64,000 nucleotides of DNA from an uncultured Oscillospiraceae bacterium (GCA_934486875.1 CAKSPU010000005.1:1-64000); one strand, 5' to 3'. Numbered from the stretch's first letter, positions 49,221-58,908 are shown. The notes: generated from the sequence alone by a model not told the origin. Numbers and translations: made by a program.

Positions 49221-51365
49221 TCATTCGTTTACAATAACAAAATCAATATTTCCGCTTGCAGGGTCTGCCTTGACGCATTTTACCTTAACGTGCTGTCCAA
49301 CGGAATAAACCGCCTTGCCGTCCTTTGTGACGGAGAAATGACCGTCGAACTCGTATATGCCGTCGGGAAGAGTTTCAAGCTTTACAAGCCCCTCAACGGT
49401 ATTTGGCAGCTCGATGTACATACCGTAATCGGTGACGGAGCTTACCATTCCCTCAAATGCCTCGCCCAGATGAGCGGACATATATTCGGCAATGTAGCAG
49501 TCCTCGCACTCCCTCTCCACACGCATTGCGGTGAGCTCGCACTCGGAGGAGCGGGCTGCTGCGGCATTTGCAAATCTGCCGAACCTCTTTGCGATGACCG
49601 CAGCAGGAGCTTTTTCATAGCAAAGCTCGGTGAGGATACGGTGTATCGCAAGGTCGGGATAACGTCTGATAGGAGAGGTAAAATGTGCATAATCCTTAAG
49701 TACAAGTCCGAAATGTCCCAGAGGTTCATCGGAATATTTCGCCTTTGCCATTGAGCGGAGCACCATATTGTTTATAACGGGGGAAAGGTCGGTGTCCCTT
49801 ACGGAATCAAGTATCTCCGCAAGATGAACGGGCTTCACGCTTGAAAATGTCGGGTGGGGAATGTTCAGCCTGTCCGTTACCTCGATAAGCTCGGTTATCT
49901 TTTCGGGAGCGGGATCCTCGTGGACACGGTAAACAAAGGGAATGTTATGTTCCCTTGCGGTCTTTGCGGCGGATTCATTCGCCATAAGCATAAATTCCTC
50001 GATGATAAGCTCGGCTTTTCCCCTCTCTCTGCGGGAAACGCCCACGCATACCTCGTCCGGGTTTATTTCAAGCTTGCACTCGGGGGTGTCTATCTGAGGA
50101 GCGCCCCTTTTGAGCTTGTTTGCGGTGAGTATCTCCGCAAGCTCCTCCATAAGGAAGATAGTGTCAAAAAGTCCGTCGTATTTTTCCCTGATATCGTCGG
50201 GAAGTGCGGACATATTGTCCTTGCAGTCAAGAATTTTGTTTATCTCGCTGTAAACACCCTTTACACGGGAGCGGATAACTGTTTTGCTGAATTTGTACTT
50301 TATGAGCTTTCCCTCGCTGTCAAGCTCCATAAGGCAGGAAAATGCAAGCCTGTCCTCATTGGGGTTAAGGGAGCATATGCCGTTTGAAAGCTCCTTCGGC
50401 AGCATCGGTATTACCTTGTTTGCGTAGTATATTGATGTTCCACGCATAAAAGCGTCCTTGTCAAGCTCGGAATTCGGCTTTACATAGTGGGAAACATCGG
50501 CAATGTGAACGCCTAGAGCATAGCCGTTTTCTGTGCGTGAAACGGAAACGGCATCGTCGATATCCTTGGTGTCTGAGCCGTCAATGGTGAAAATTATCTC
50601 GTCTCTCAGGTCAAGACGGCTGAAAATGTCCTTGTCGGTTATTTTCATACCCGAAATATGCCTTGCTTCGTCCTGCACCGCAAGAGGAAATTCAACCTCC
50701 ACATCATTCATATAAAGCACCGCAAGAGCACTGCTCACAGCTCTGTCGGAGCTGCCGAACACCGCACTTATGCGGCATCGGTGCTCGGCGTGGCGCTCAC
50801 CTCTCTTGGTGATGACCGCAAGCACCTTGTCCCCCTCTTTTGCGTCGGTGTCCCTGCCGCTGACGGCGATAAGGTCACGGCAGAAGCTGTCGGGCTGAAC
50901 ATACCAGCTGTTATTTTCGCTGACAAGCGTTCCCGTAAATTCGGAGAAGCCCACCTTTGCCACCGAGCAGACCTCCGCCTCGGGAGAATCGCCACGGGGA
51001 GGGATATCCCTCCTTGGAGGGATAAGTCTGCAAATTACCGTATCTCCGGGCATTGCTCCCTTAAGATACTTTCCGGGGACGAATATCTCCACACCGTCCT
51101 CACGGCGGACGAAACCGAAGGTCTTGTTTATCCTTGCCACCTCAGCCTTGAACATATCGTGAGCTTTGCACAGGATATATCCCTGCTTTGTGAGCATAAT
51201 ATCGCCGCTTTCCGCAAGCCTTGCGGCAGCCTTTCTGAAATCCGCCTGAGATATTTTCTTTCCCTTTACCCTGCCGTAAAGCGCCTTTTCGGGCACGGCA
51301 CGCTTGCCGCCCTGTTCAAGGACATTCAGTATTCTTGCAATACATATCTGAGATACCTCTGCCAT
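49221..51365 (-). CDS. rnr: ribonuclease R
   Basis: About 714 residues. An N-terminal helix-turn-helix/cold-shock part is followed by the RNB nuclease domain with FTIDGSDTKDIDDAVSV (catalytic Asp cluster) and YAHFTSPIRRYPDLAIHR. A C-terminal S1 domain (GEAFEGMVSSVTDYGMYIEL) and a short tail complete it. It degrades structured RNA 3' to 5' and assists trans-translation. GGAGG lies six bases before the ATG at 51365. secG is just upstream, the usual Firmicute neighbour, but a terminator lies between the two. Confidence 0.95.
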   Translation of the reverse strand: MAEVSQICIARILNVLEQGGKRAVPEKALYGRVKGKKISQADFRKAAARLAESGDIMLTKQGYILCKAHDMFKAEVARINKTFGFVRREDGVEIFVPGKYLKGAMPGDTVICRLIPPRRDIPPRGDSPEAEVCSVAKVGFSEFTGTLVSENNSWYVQPDSFCRDLIAVSGRDTDAKEGDKVLAVITKRGERHAEHRCRISAVFGSSDRAVSSALAVLYMNDVEVEFPLAVQDEARHISGMKITDKDIFSRLDLRDEIIFTIDGSDTKDIDDAVSVSRTENGYALGVHIADVSHYVKPNSELDKDAFMRGTSIYYANKVIPMLPKELSNGICSLNPNEDRLAFSCLMELDSEGKLIKYKFSKTVIRSRVKGVYSEINKILDCKDNMSALPDDIREKYDGLFDTIFLMEELAEILTANKLKRGAPQIDTPECKLEINPDEVCVGVSRRERGKAELIIEEFMLMANESAAKTAREHNIPFVYRVHEDPAPEKITELIEVTDRLNIPHPTFSSVKPVHLAEILDSVRDTDLSPVINNMVLRSMAKAKYSDEPLGHFGLVLKDYAHFTSPIRRYPDLAIHRILTELCYEKAPAAVIAKRFGRFANAAAARSSECELTAMRVERECEDCYIAEYMSAHLGEAFEGMVSSVTDYGMYIELPNTVEGLVKLETLPDGIYEFDGHFSVTKDGKAVYSVGQHVKVKCVKADPASGNIDFVIVNE

Positions 51366-51408
51366 AATTACCTCCGATGAAAAATATAAGTGAATGAGCG
51401 TATATAGC

Positions 51409-51438
51409 AAAAAAGCTCCCGCACGGCAGTGCAGGAGC
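51409..51438 (-). terminator. terminator between secG and rnr
   Basis: Stem GCTCCTGCAC/GTGCGGGAGC with a TGCC loop and six T on the minus strand. The rnr ribosome site follows within about 40 bases, so rnr transcription depends on read-through or on a promoter inside this short gap. Confidence 0.85.
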
Positions 51439-51451
51439 GGTCAGCCTTTTA

Positions 51452-51712
51452 TCAGCCCTTTGAAGCGACTACGGAAATGATATTTACCGCAATTACTATG
51501 ATAAAGAAGACAAAAGCAACGATCTTGGTCAGTCTTTCAAGAGCCTTTTCTCTTGTGTTCTGACAGTTCTTACCGTAAAAGCTGTCATTGTTGGAGCCCT
51601 GGATCGCACTTGTCATACCCTGCTGCTTCTGTGACTGCATAAGTGTGATAACAACAATAAAAACGCTGCACGCAATAAGCACAATGCCGCTGATGATCTC
51701 GATAACGTCCAT
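51452..51712 (-). CDS. secG: protein translocase subunit SecG
   Basis: 86 residues with two membrane segments (about 5-25 and 62-83). The family's short inside loop MQSQKQQGMTSAIQG comes next to SFYGKNCQNTREKALERLTK. SecG assists SecYE during export. It is the usual length and next to rnr, as in many Firmicutes. A good promoter lies upstream. Confidence 0.95.
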   Translation of the reverse strand: MDVIEIISGIVLIACSVFIVVITLMQSQKQQGMTSAIQGSNNDSFYGKNCQNTREKALERLTKIVAFVFFIIVIAVNIISVVASKG

Positions 51713-51770
51713 TATAATTTTTCCTCCATATTATATATGAATACATATACATCACTAATTTAGCAAGGCT

Positions 51771-51799
51771 ATTATACCACATTTTTTCCCTTTATGCAA
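51771..51799 (-). promoter_or_regulatory. secG promoter
   Basis: Minus strand TTGCAT (51794-51799), 17-base spacer, TATAAT (51771-51776). Confidence 0.75.
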
Positions 51800-51919
51800 G
51801 GGATTTGAGAAAATTTGTGCAAACAGAACAATTATTTGCCTTTATGCACCGCCACATATGACCTATCGGCAAGCTTATCTGCAATAATTCAGAGAATATT
51901 AATAAAAAGTCGATATATC

Positions 51920-51948
51920 TTGCGGCTTTTTTATGGGATAATTATAGT
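51920..51948 (+). promoter_or_regulatory. coaX operon promoter
   Basis: TTGCGG (51920-51925), 17-base spacer, TATAGT (51943-51948); a second TATAAT lies 12 bases further on and could be used instead. Confidence 0.6.
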
Positions 51949-51980
51949 GTATAATTATCGGAAATGAGAGGAAGAGCCTT

Positions 51981-52745
51981 ATGATCTTAGCTGTTGATAT
52001 TGGAAACACCAACACCGTTATCGGCTGCTGCAAGGACGGCAAAATACTTTTCAGCGAGCGCATCTCCACCGTGCAGACTGCGACCCCTCTTGAATACGCC
52101 GCTCTTATCCGCACCGCCTGCGAGTTAAACGGCACGGATCACAGGGAAATACACGGGAGCATAATCTCCTCCGTGGTGCCCTCTCTCACCTTTACCGTAA
52201 AGGAAGCCCTCAGGCGGCTCACAGGCACTGTGCCTATGGCGGTGGGTCCCGGGATAAAAACGGGCGTGAGCATTATGATAGACGACCCCGCCCAGCTCGG
52301 CAGCGGAATGGTGGTAAATGCGGCGGCAGCTGTGAAATATTATCCGCTCCCCCTTATAATAATAGATATGGGCACAGCCACCACCCTTTCGGTCATAAAC
52401 GAAAAGGGCTGCTACATCGGCGGAATGATAGCCCCGGGACTTAGAGTCTCCCTTGATTCCCTTGTGGCAAAGGCATCGCAGCTCCCACACATCGCCCCCG
52501 AGCCTCCGAAGAGACTTATCGGCAGGAACACCGTTGAGTGCCTCAAAAGCGGTGCTCTTTACGGCTGTGCGGGAATGATAGACAGTCTTATCGGGCGGAT
52601 AAACGAGGAAATGGGCTGCAAATGCACGGCTGTTGCAACGGGTGCGGCGGCGGACACTGTAATACCGCTGTGCCGAAGCGATATCATCACAGACAGCGAC
52701 CTGCCCCTTAAAGGGCTTATGCTTATATACGATAAAAACAAGTAA
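51981..52745 (+). CDS. coaX: type III pantothenate kinase
   Basis: 254 residues. The phosphate-binding start ILAVDIGNTNTVIGC is followed by SSVVPSLT, the second site IIIDMGTATTLSVI, GGMIAPGLRVSLDSL and a late YGCAGMID. CoaX phosphorylates pantothenate in the first step of coenzyme A synthesis and is not feedback-inhibited by CoA. AGAGGAAGAG precedes the ATG. The next three plus-strand genes follow closely and may share its promoter. Confidence 0.95.
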   Translation: MILAVDIGNTNTVIGCCKDGKILFSERISTVQTATPLEYAALIRTACELNGTDHREIHGSIISSVVPSLTFTVKEALRRLTGTVPMAVGPGIKTGVSIMIDDPAQLGSGMVVNAAAAVKYYPLPLIIIDMGTATTLSVINEKGCYIGGMIAPGLRVSLDSLVAKASQLPHIAPEPPKRLIGRNTVECLKSGALYGCAGMIDSLIGRINEEMGCKCTAVATGAAADTVIPLCRSDIITDSDLPLKGLMLIYDKNK

Positions 52746-52759
52746 CGGGGGGAATGGCT

Positions 52760-53404
52760 ATGAACGCAGAAAGCATTATTTTCGACCTTGACGGAACTCT
52801 CTGGGACAGCTCGGAAAATGTTGCGGCTTCCTGGGAGGAAACGGTGAGAAGCCTTGGAAATCCTCTGCTCAAAAACGTACACATCACAGGTGAGGACATC
52901 AGGGGCGTTATGGGTATGACTATGGACGAAATAGCAGGCAGGCTGTTCCCTATGCTCTCCGCCACAAAGCAGTATGAAGTCCTTGAGCTTTGCAGCGAGG
53001 AGGAGAACAATTTCCTTGCATCAAATGGCGGCGTGCTGTATGAGGGCATAGAAGAGACCCTTTCAAAGCTTTCGGAAAAGCACCGCCTGTTCATTGTGAG
53101 CAACTGCCAGACGGGATATATCGAGGCATTCTTTGAATACTGCGGTCTGGAGCGGCTTTTTACGGATTATCTCTGCTGGGGCGAAACGGGCAAGCCCAAG
53201 GACATCACCATTAAGCAGATAATGGAGCGCAACAGGATAACAAGCGCCGCATATGTGGGCGATACCGCAGGTGACTGCGAATCCGCATTCAAGGCAGGCA
53301 TTCCCTTTGTCCACGCCGCATACGGCTTCGGAAAGAATATGCCCGAGGATAAAATTGCCGCATCTGCAAAGGATATACGAGAGCTTGCGGAGATATTCGG
53401 CTGA
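52760..53404 (+). CDS. HAD-superfamily phosphatase
   Basis: 214 residues. Motif I is FDLDGTLWDS (two catalytic Asp), motif II IVSNCQTG, motif III the Lys in GKPKD, and motif IV GDTAGDCESAFKAG. A helical cap lies between I and II. This is the phosphoglycolate phosphatase/beta-phosphoglucomutase-like layout; the substrate is not evident. Of two close ATGs, the one at 52760 fits the GGGGGG site (seven bases). It lies between coaX and the PBP gene. Confidence 0.9.
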   Translation: MNAESIIFDLDGTLWDSSENVAASWEETVRSLGNPLLKNVHITGEDIRGVMGMTMDEIAGRLFPMLSATKQYEVLELCSEEENNFLASNGGVLYEGIEETLSKLSEKHRLFIVSNCQTGYIEAFFEYCGLERLFTDYLCWGETGKPKDITIKQIMERNRITSAAYVGDTAGDCESAFKAGIPFVHAAYGFGKNMPEDKIAASAKDIRELAEIFG

Positions 53405-53439
53405 TACTATAAATAATATGCTGACGGAGAGGTGAAAGA

Positions 53440-55584
53440 ATGAGCAAGGCTGCGGACAATATCCGCTTTATCATAATAATGGCGCTGACACTGGCTGTAA
53501 TGTCGCTGGGCGCATTCAGGCTTATGAAGCTCCAGCTGGTCGACGGCAGCAGCTATCTTGAAAAATCCCTCAGCTCCAACACTGCCGAGCAGGTGATAAA
53601 TGCTCCCCGTGGGGAGATCGCCGATGCAAACGGCGAATACCTTGTGAGCAACAAGGCGGGCTTCAACGCAGTCATTCAGAAAGCATTCTTTCCCACCGAC
53701 AATGCCGGGATAAACCGAATTATCCTTAAAGTGGCGGGAGTTCTGGAGGAAGAGGGCGTTGAATGGGAGGACGCACTGCCCGTAAGCGATAACGCACCCT
53801 TTGAATTTACCCCCGACAGAGAAAGCGACATTGCAAGGCTCAGGAAAAACATCGGCGTGCAGGTCTACGGCACGGCGGAGGACTGCATCACCGCTATGAC
53901 AGGGCTTTACGGCATTGATGAAAGCTGTACCGACCGTGAAAAGCGGATAATCGCAGGGGTGAGATACACAATGTATCTCAGAGATTTCTCCGTTTCCAAC
54001 CGCTACACCTTTGCGGAGGACATTACGATGGAAGCGGTGGTAAGGCTCAAAGAGCTTACCTATGACCTTGACGGCGTGGACATCGTGCAGGAAGCCGTAA
54101 GAGTGGTGAAAACGGGAGATGTTATCCCCCACCTTATCGGCACGGTGGGAGCGATATCCGCCGAGGAATACGATGAGCTTAAGGACAGCGGCTATGCCCT
54201 GAACGATTCTCTCGGCAAGGGCGGACTTGAAAAGGCTATGGAAAGCACTCTCAGGGGACAAAAGGGCGTTCGCACCCTTGAGATACAGGGAGGCACCGTG
54301 GTAAGCGACGAGACCACCGTTGAGCCTGTCCCCGGAAACACGATAAAGCTCACCGTTGACAGCGATTATCAGCGAAAGGTACAGACTATCCTTGAAAATC
54401 ATATATGGTGGCTGAATAATCAGACATCTTCAAAGGCAAAGGGAACAGAGGCAAATGCAGGGGCGCTTGTCGTCCTTGACGCAAAAAATGGCGCACTGCT
54501 TGCGGCTGCCACATCGCCTACCTATGACCTTAACGATTACCTTGAAAACTATTCAGCAGTGGCAAACGGGGAAAACTCCCCTCTCCTTAACCGTGTTACA
54601 TCGGGACTTTACCGCCCCGGTTCCACGTTCAAGACCGTCACTGCCACCGCCGCACTGAATGAGGGGGTCATCACCCCTACAGATGTGGTAAACTGTCAGA
54701 AATATTACACCTACTGGGAGGGCTGGAGCCCCGAATGTACGGGATTTCACGGCAGACTTAACGTGGTGGGCGCTCTGAGAGAATCCTGCAACATCTTCTT
54801 TTATGAGGTGGGCAGGATAATGGGCATCGACAAGATAACCGAATATGCCTCCCTGTACGGTCTCGGCGAGGAAATGGGTCTTGAAACGGGCAGAGGAAAG
54901 AAAACAGGCTATATCGCCAGCCCCGAGACCTTTGAAGCCCGCAAGCAGGTTTGGCAGGCAGGAAATGTCATTCAAGCGGCTATCGGTCAGTCGGATACCT
55001 ATGTCACTCCCCTGCAAATGGCAGATCAGGCGCTTATGATAGGCAACAGGGGCGTAAGGTATCAGACCTATCTTGTGGACAGCGTTTACACATACAATAT
55101 GGAGTCACTCGTCAGCAGGACAGAGCCTGTAAAAGCCGCTGTGATAGAGGACAAAACGGGCTATACCTTTGACACCGTAATAGAGGGAATGGAGGAAGCG
55201 GCGGCATTTGACGCATACTCATATCCCTCCGTCAAGGATTATTACACCGACAGCTATCTGCTCTCCGAGCTGCCCCGAAAGGCGGCGATAAAAACGGGTA
55301 CTCCTCAGATGACCTCGAAATCCGACACAGGCTCGGCATTTATCGGCTTTTACCCCTCCGATGACCCTGTTATCGCATTTTCGGGCTTTGTGGAAAAGGG
55401 CGAGTATTCAAAGCTGATGATACGTGAGATGATCGAAGCCTATTTCAATGAAAATTACCACATTGAAAAGCTTGGCGGACTGAGCGCAGAAGAGCTTGCC
55501 GCAGCCCTTGCGGACAATAATGACAATACCGATGAAAATTATGATGAATATAACGAATATGATGATTATGAGACCGATGAATGA
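53440..55584 (+). CDS. class B penicillin-binding protein (PBP2/FtsI-type transpeptidase)
   Basis: 714 residues. One N-terminal membrane segment (about 10-30), a dimerisation domain (APRGEIADANGEYL near 55-70), then the transpeptidase domain with Ser395 in STFK, SCN at 449-451 and KTG at 618-620. The C-terminus is acidic and Tyr/Asn/Asp-rich. It cross-links peptidoglycan outside the membrane. No PASTA domain is attached. GAGAGG lies before the ATG. The gene is outside any mur/fts cluster, so it may be an elongation-type or specialised PBP. Confidence 0.93.
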   Translation: MSKAADNIRFIIIMALTLAVMSLGAFRLMKLQLVDGSSYLEKSLSSNTAEQVINAPRGEIADANGEYLVSNKAGFNAVIQKAFFPTDNAGINRIILKVAGVLEEEGVEWEDALPVSDNAPFEFTPDRESDIARLRKNIGVQVYGTAEDCITAMTGLYGIDESCTDREKRIIAGVRYTMYLRDFSVSNRYTFAEDITMEAVVRLKELTYDLDGVDIVQEAVRVVKTGDVIPHLIGTVGAISAEEYDELKDSGYALNDSLGKGGLEKAMESTLRGQKGVRTLEIQGGTVVSDETTVEPVPGNTIKLTVDSDYQRKVQTILENHIWWLNNQTSSKAKGTEANAGALVVLDAKNGALLAAATSPTYDLNDYLENYSAVANGENSPLLNRVTSGLYRPGSTFKTVTATAALNEGVITPTDVVNCQKYYTYWEGWSPECTGFHGRLNVVGALRESCNIFFYEVGRIMGIDKITEYASLYGLGEEMGLETGRGKKTGYIASPETFEARKQVWQAGNVIQAAIGQSDTYVTPLQMADQALMIGNRGVRYQTYLVDSVYTYNMESLVSRTEPVKAAVIEDKTGYTFDTVIEGMEEAAAFDAYSYPSVKDYYTDSYLLSELPRKAAIKTGTPQMTSKSDTGSAFIGFYPSDDPVIAFSGFVEKGEYSKLMIREMIEAYFNENYHIEKLGGLSAEELAAALADNNDNTDENYDEYNEYDDYETDE

Positions 55585-55598
55585 GAGGTTGTGGGATA

Positions 55599-56657
55599 AT
55601 GGCTGAGAAGAAAAAACTGAAAAGACCGCTCACTGCCGACGAGGTGTCATATTTCTGCTATCAGCTCTTACAGGTCCTTGACTCGGGCGTACCCGTGTAT
55701 GACGGGCTTGCGGTAATGGCGGCACAGACAAAAAGCAGGAGCACACCCGAAGCAAATGAGCTTTTAAGCTCGGTAACTGCCTCCCTTTCAATGGAAAAAC
55801 CATTGTATGCGGCGCTTGAAGAAACGGGAGTTTTCCCCGAATACTGCGTTAAAACGGTTATGGCAGGCGAAATGTCGGGACGGTTGGACGAAGCCCTTTC
55901 TTCCCTTACGGAATATTACGAAAAGCAGGCGAGAATGGGCGAGAACATCAGAAATGCCGTTGTTTCTCCGATGATAATGCTGGTAATAGCGGCAGCGGTG
56001 ATTTCCGTGCTCACACTAAAGGTCCTGCCAATGTTTGCGGACATTTTCAGAGAGTTTGACCCTGAGGTGTACAGTGCGGTGTCAAAAAGCGTTGAGACCG
56101 CTGCGGGGGCAGGAACGATAATGCTCATAGTCTGCGGAGTGCTCTTTATATGCGGGGCTGTGTTCCTCGGAGCACAGGACAAAAGCGACGGCACAAGCGA
56201 GCTTCTTGCATCACTGCCGTTTTTCCGCAAAACTGCCGAAACGGTGGCGGAAGCGAAATTCACGGGAGCGGTCTCGATGATGATAAACAGCGGACTTTCC
56301 GCAGCGGAGGCTCTGAGCAATGCCCGTGGGATAAGCTCCTGCAAAAGGGTGAACGAGCGCATCGACCGCTGTGCCGCCCTTGTAATGGACGATGTGCCAT
56401 TTTCGGACGCTGTGGAGCAGTCGGAGCTATTGCCCGTGTTCTACGCAAGGACATTGAAGGTCTCCTACAGCTCGGGCTCATTTGACGCTGCGTGGCAGAA
56501 GATAAGCCGCCGTATGAGCGAGGAAGCCGACAGGAGCGTGGAGCGGATAATCAGCTTTGCGGAGCCTGTTATGACGGCTGTGCTTACTGTTGCGGCGGGA
56601 GTTATAATGCTAACGGTTATGCTGCCGCTGATGAATATAATGTCAGCGATGATATGA
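55599..56657 (+). CDS. type II secretion F-domain protein (GspF/PilC/ComGB-like)
   Basis: About 352 residues. Two T2SSF modules (about 15-135 and 215-345) are visible, each with FCYQLLQVLDSGVPVYDGL-like and FTGAVSMMINSGLSAAEAL-like starts, and three membrane segments. Such proteins are the inner-membrane platform of type IV pili, competence pili and type II secretion. No GspE-type ATPase, pseudopilin or prepilin peptidase is in this window, so the partners are elsewhere or lost. It follows the PBP gene by 15 bases. The start at 55599 is chosen to avoid overlapping the PBP gene; its ribosome site GAGG is a little distant. Confidence 0.85.
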   Translation: MAEKKKLKRPLTADEVSYFCYQLLQVLDSGVPVYDGLAVMAAQTKSRSTPEANELLSSVTASLSMEKPLYAALEETGVFPEYCVKTVMAGEMSGRLDEALSSLTEYYEKQARMGENIRNAVVSPMIMLVIAAAVISVLTLKVLPMFADIFREFDPEVYSAVSKSVETAAGAGTIMLIVCGVLFICGAVFLGAQDKSDGTSELLASLPFFRKTAETVAEAKFTGAVSMMINSGLSAAEALSNARGISSCKRVNERIDRCAALVMDDVPFSDAVEQSELLPVFYARTLKVSYSSGSFDAAWQKISRRMSEEADRSVERIISFAEPVMTAVLTVAAGVIMLTVMLPLMNIMSAMI

Positions 56658-56661
56658 TGTT

Positions 56662-56695
56662 AAAGCCCTGTCAGAAACGGCAGGGCTTTTCTTTT
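56662..56695 (+). terminator. terminator after the GspF-like gene
   Basis: Perfect nine-bp stem AAAGCCCTG/CAGGGCTTT with a ten-base loop and a TTTCTTTT tail. Confidence 0.85.
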
Positions 56696-56730
56696 GAAAA
56701 AATCGCACAAGCTCCGTTTATCCGAATTTA

Positions 56731-56890
56731 ATACTAATAACCAATTAACCTATAGACAAATCCTCGGCTGAAATAAGCCCATTCGTCGTCAAGCTCCCTT
56801 GCCGGGCGCAAAGCCCGCCTGCGGTCGCTTTCCTAGACTGGGCTTATTTCATCTGTCGGCTTTATCTATAGAACAATTGGTTATTAGTAT
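56731..56890 (+). mobile_element. 160-bp MITE-like element, copy B
   Basis: Identical to 21356-21515 except for one base (GCTCCCTT against GCTCCTTT), in the same orientation. Same terminal and subterminal inverted repeats, no ORF. It sits between a terminator and the leader of the Na/Pi cotransporter gene. Near identity of two copies 35 kb apart points to recent spread or strong constraint. Confidence 0.9.
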
Positions 56891-57054
56891 AACAGACATT
56901 TTTCGCAGATAATACATAACATACCCCATATTCCGCTAATGTTCCGTTAAAGTAAAGCAATTGTGAAAGATTTCACGCATTTTTCATAATATATGATTTT
57001 GAAATTCATCTATTTATGTTACCATAGGAGTGTATTGCAGTAAAAAGTATTAAC

Positions 57055-57115
57055 GAATGAGTCGGGCAGAAAACCCGACAGCTCTGAGGGAAAGCTCTCC
57101 CCGGGGCAATGTGAA
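57055..57115 (+). promoter_or_regulatory. structured leader of the Na/Pi cotransporter gene
   Basis: A perfect GTCGGG/CCCGAC hairpin with a seven-base loop is followed by GAGGGAAAGCTCTCCCC-type pairing and the ribosome site. I could not match it to a riboswitch class, and the promoter upstream is not clear. The rest of 56891-57054 is AT-rich with nothing I can name. Confidence 0.4.
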
Positions 57116-57131
57116 AGGATTGAGCTAAAGT

Positions 57132-58901
57132 ATGACCATTTTTAACGTCATCCATCTGTTCGGCGGTCTCGCAATGTTCCTCTATGGTATGAATCTTATG
57201 AGCGATAAGCTCGAAAAGCTGGCAGGCGGCAAGCTTGAACAGATCTTTGAAAAGCTTACCTCCAACCGCTTCAAGGGGCTGCTTCTCGGAATCCTCGTTA
57301 CGGCGGTGGTACAGTCATCGTCGGCTACCACGGTTATGCTGGTAGGTTTCGTAAACTCGGGTCTTATGCGCCTTTCACAGGTCATTCCCATAATTATGGG
57401 TGCTAACATCGGCACCACAGTTACCACCTGGATACTGAGCCTTACAGGACTTGAGGGCGACAGCCTGTTTATCCAGTTCTGCAAGCCTGCAAACTTCGCT
57501 CCTATCTTCGCACTTGTGGGAATAATCCTGCGAATGGCGTGCAAGAGCGGCAAGAAAAAAGATGTCGGCGGCATTCTTATCGGCTTCGGTCTGCTGATGC
57601 AGGGAATGGTCACTATGGGCGATTCCGTTGAGCCTCTCAGCGAGTCGGAAAAGTTTGCCGAGCTTATGACAATGTTCAGTAATCCCGTTCTGGGCGTTCT
57701 CGTCGGCGCTGTTGTCACGGCTGTTATACAGTCCTCTGCGGCTTCCGTGGGTATGCTCCAGACCCTTTCAAATTCGGGACTTATTACATTCGGTGCAGCT
57801 CTGCCCATTATCCTCGGTCAGAACATCGGCACCTGCGTCACCGCCATTATTTCTTCGGCGGGCGCAAACAAGAGCGCAAAACGTGTTGCGGCGGTCCACC
57901 TTTACTTCAACATCATCGGCACTGCAATAGCCCTTGTCTGTTATTATACACTTGATGCGTTTATTCATTTCACCTTCAACGATATGGAGGTAACGAGCAT
58001 TTCCATCGCTATCGTCCATACTGTATTTAATCTCGGCACAACACTTCTCCTTATGCCCTTTACCCACGTCCTTGAAAAGCTGGCATACCTTACAATCAAG
58101 GACGAGAAAAAGGATCCTGCGGAAAGCCTTGTGCTCCTTGATGACCGTTTCCTCAGTACCCCCGGTGTTGCCATTGAGCAGTGCCGCAATGTCACAAACA
58201 GAATGGCATCTCTTTCAAAGACCACCATTTCCCTTTCCCTTGACCTTTTCAAGGATTTTGACGAGGACAAGGCTCAGATGATACTTGACAACGAGGACGT
58301 TATCGACAAGTACGAGGATATTACGGGAACATACCTCGTAAAGCTGTCGGGACGAAGCCTTACAATGGACGACAGCCGCACAGTCTCCTGTCTGCTCCAT
58401 TCAATAGGCGATTTTGAGCGAATTTCCGACCACGCAGTGAACATTCTCGACACGGCAAGAGAGATACACACAAAGGGCGTTGATTTTTCCGATATGGCAA
58501 AGCGTGAGCTCAACGTTATGTTCGGTGCCATTGAGGAGATACTTGATATCACGGTCAAGGCATTCGAGGAAAAGGACATTGCCCTTGCCTACAAGGTCGA
58601 GCCTCTTGAAGAGGTGGTCGATTACCTCAGGACCGAGATGAAGACCCGTCACGTTGAGCGTCTCAGAACAAAAGCCTGCACCATTGAACAGGGCTTCATC
58701 TTCACAGACCTGCTCACAGACCTTGAACGTGTTTCCGACCACTGCTCCAACATTGCGGTAAATCTCATTCAGATAAACGATGACAACTTTGAAAATCACC
58801 GTTACCTCAATGCTGTCAAGAGCGAGGACAACGAGCAGTTTGCAGAGCTCTTCAAGGAATATTCCTACAAATACCCTCTTCCCCAGGCAAACGAGAAGTA
58901 A
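57132..58901 (+). CDS. Na/Pi cotransporter family protein with PhoU-like domain
   Basis: 589 residues. The N-terminal half has about nine membrane segments and two copies of the signature, VVQSSSATTVM and VIQSSAASVGM. The C-terminal 230 residues are helical and PhoU-like (IGDFERISDHAVNIL and DLERVSDHCSNIAVN). This NptA/YjbB architecture exports or imports phosphate using sodium; the PhoU part likely senses or regulates. It is a single-gene unit with a strong terminator. No pho operon is nearby. Confidence 0.92.
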   Translation: MTIFNVIHLFGGLAMFLYGMNLMSDKLEKLAGGKLEQIFEKLTSNRFKGLLLGILVTAVVQSSSATTVMLVGFVNSGLMRLSQVIPIIMGANIGTTVTTWILSLTGLEGDSLFIQFCKPANFAPIFALVGIILRMACKSGKKKDVGGILIGFGLLMQGMVTMGDSVEPLSESEKFAELMTMFSNPVLGVLVGAVVTAVIQSSAASVGMLQTLSNSGLITFGAALPIILGQNIGTCVTAIISSAGANKSAKRVAAVHLYFNIIGTAIALVCYYTLDAFIHFTFNDMEVTSISIAIVHTVFNLGTTLLLMPFTHVLEKLAYLTIKDEKKDPAESLVLLDDRFLSTPGVAIEQCRNVTNRMASLSKTTISLSLDLFKDFDEDKAQMILDNEDVIDKYEDITGTYLVKLSGRSLTMDDSRTVSCLLHSIGDFERISDHAVNILDTAREIHTKGVDFSDMAKRELNVMFGAIEEILDITVKAFEEKDIALAYKVEPLEEVVDYLRTEMKTRHVERLRTKACTIEQGFIFTDLLTDLERVSDHCSNIAVNLIQINDDNFENHRYLNAVKSEDNEQFAELFKEYSYKYPLPQANEK

Positions 58902-58908
58902 AAATATA

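Noticed and set aside
53407..54402. 331-codon minus-strand frame over the PBP gene
   Set aside because: Shadow frame; the PBP in the opposite strand has all transpeptidase motifs.
57055..57131. Known riboswitch in the Na/Pi cotransporter leader
   Set aside because: Hairpins are present, but I could not match conserved cores of fluoride, c-di-AMP, ZTP, guanidine or metal-ion classes.
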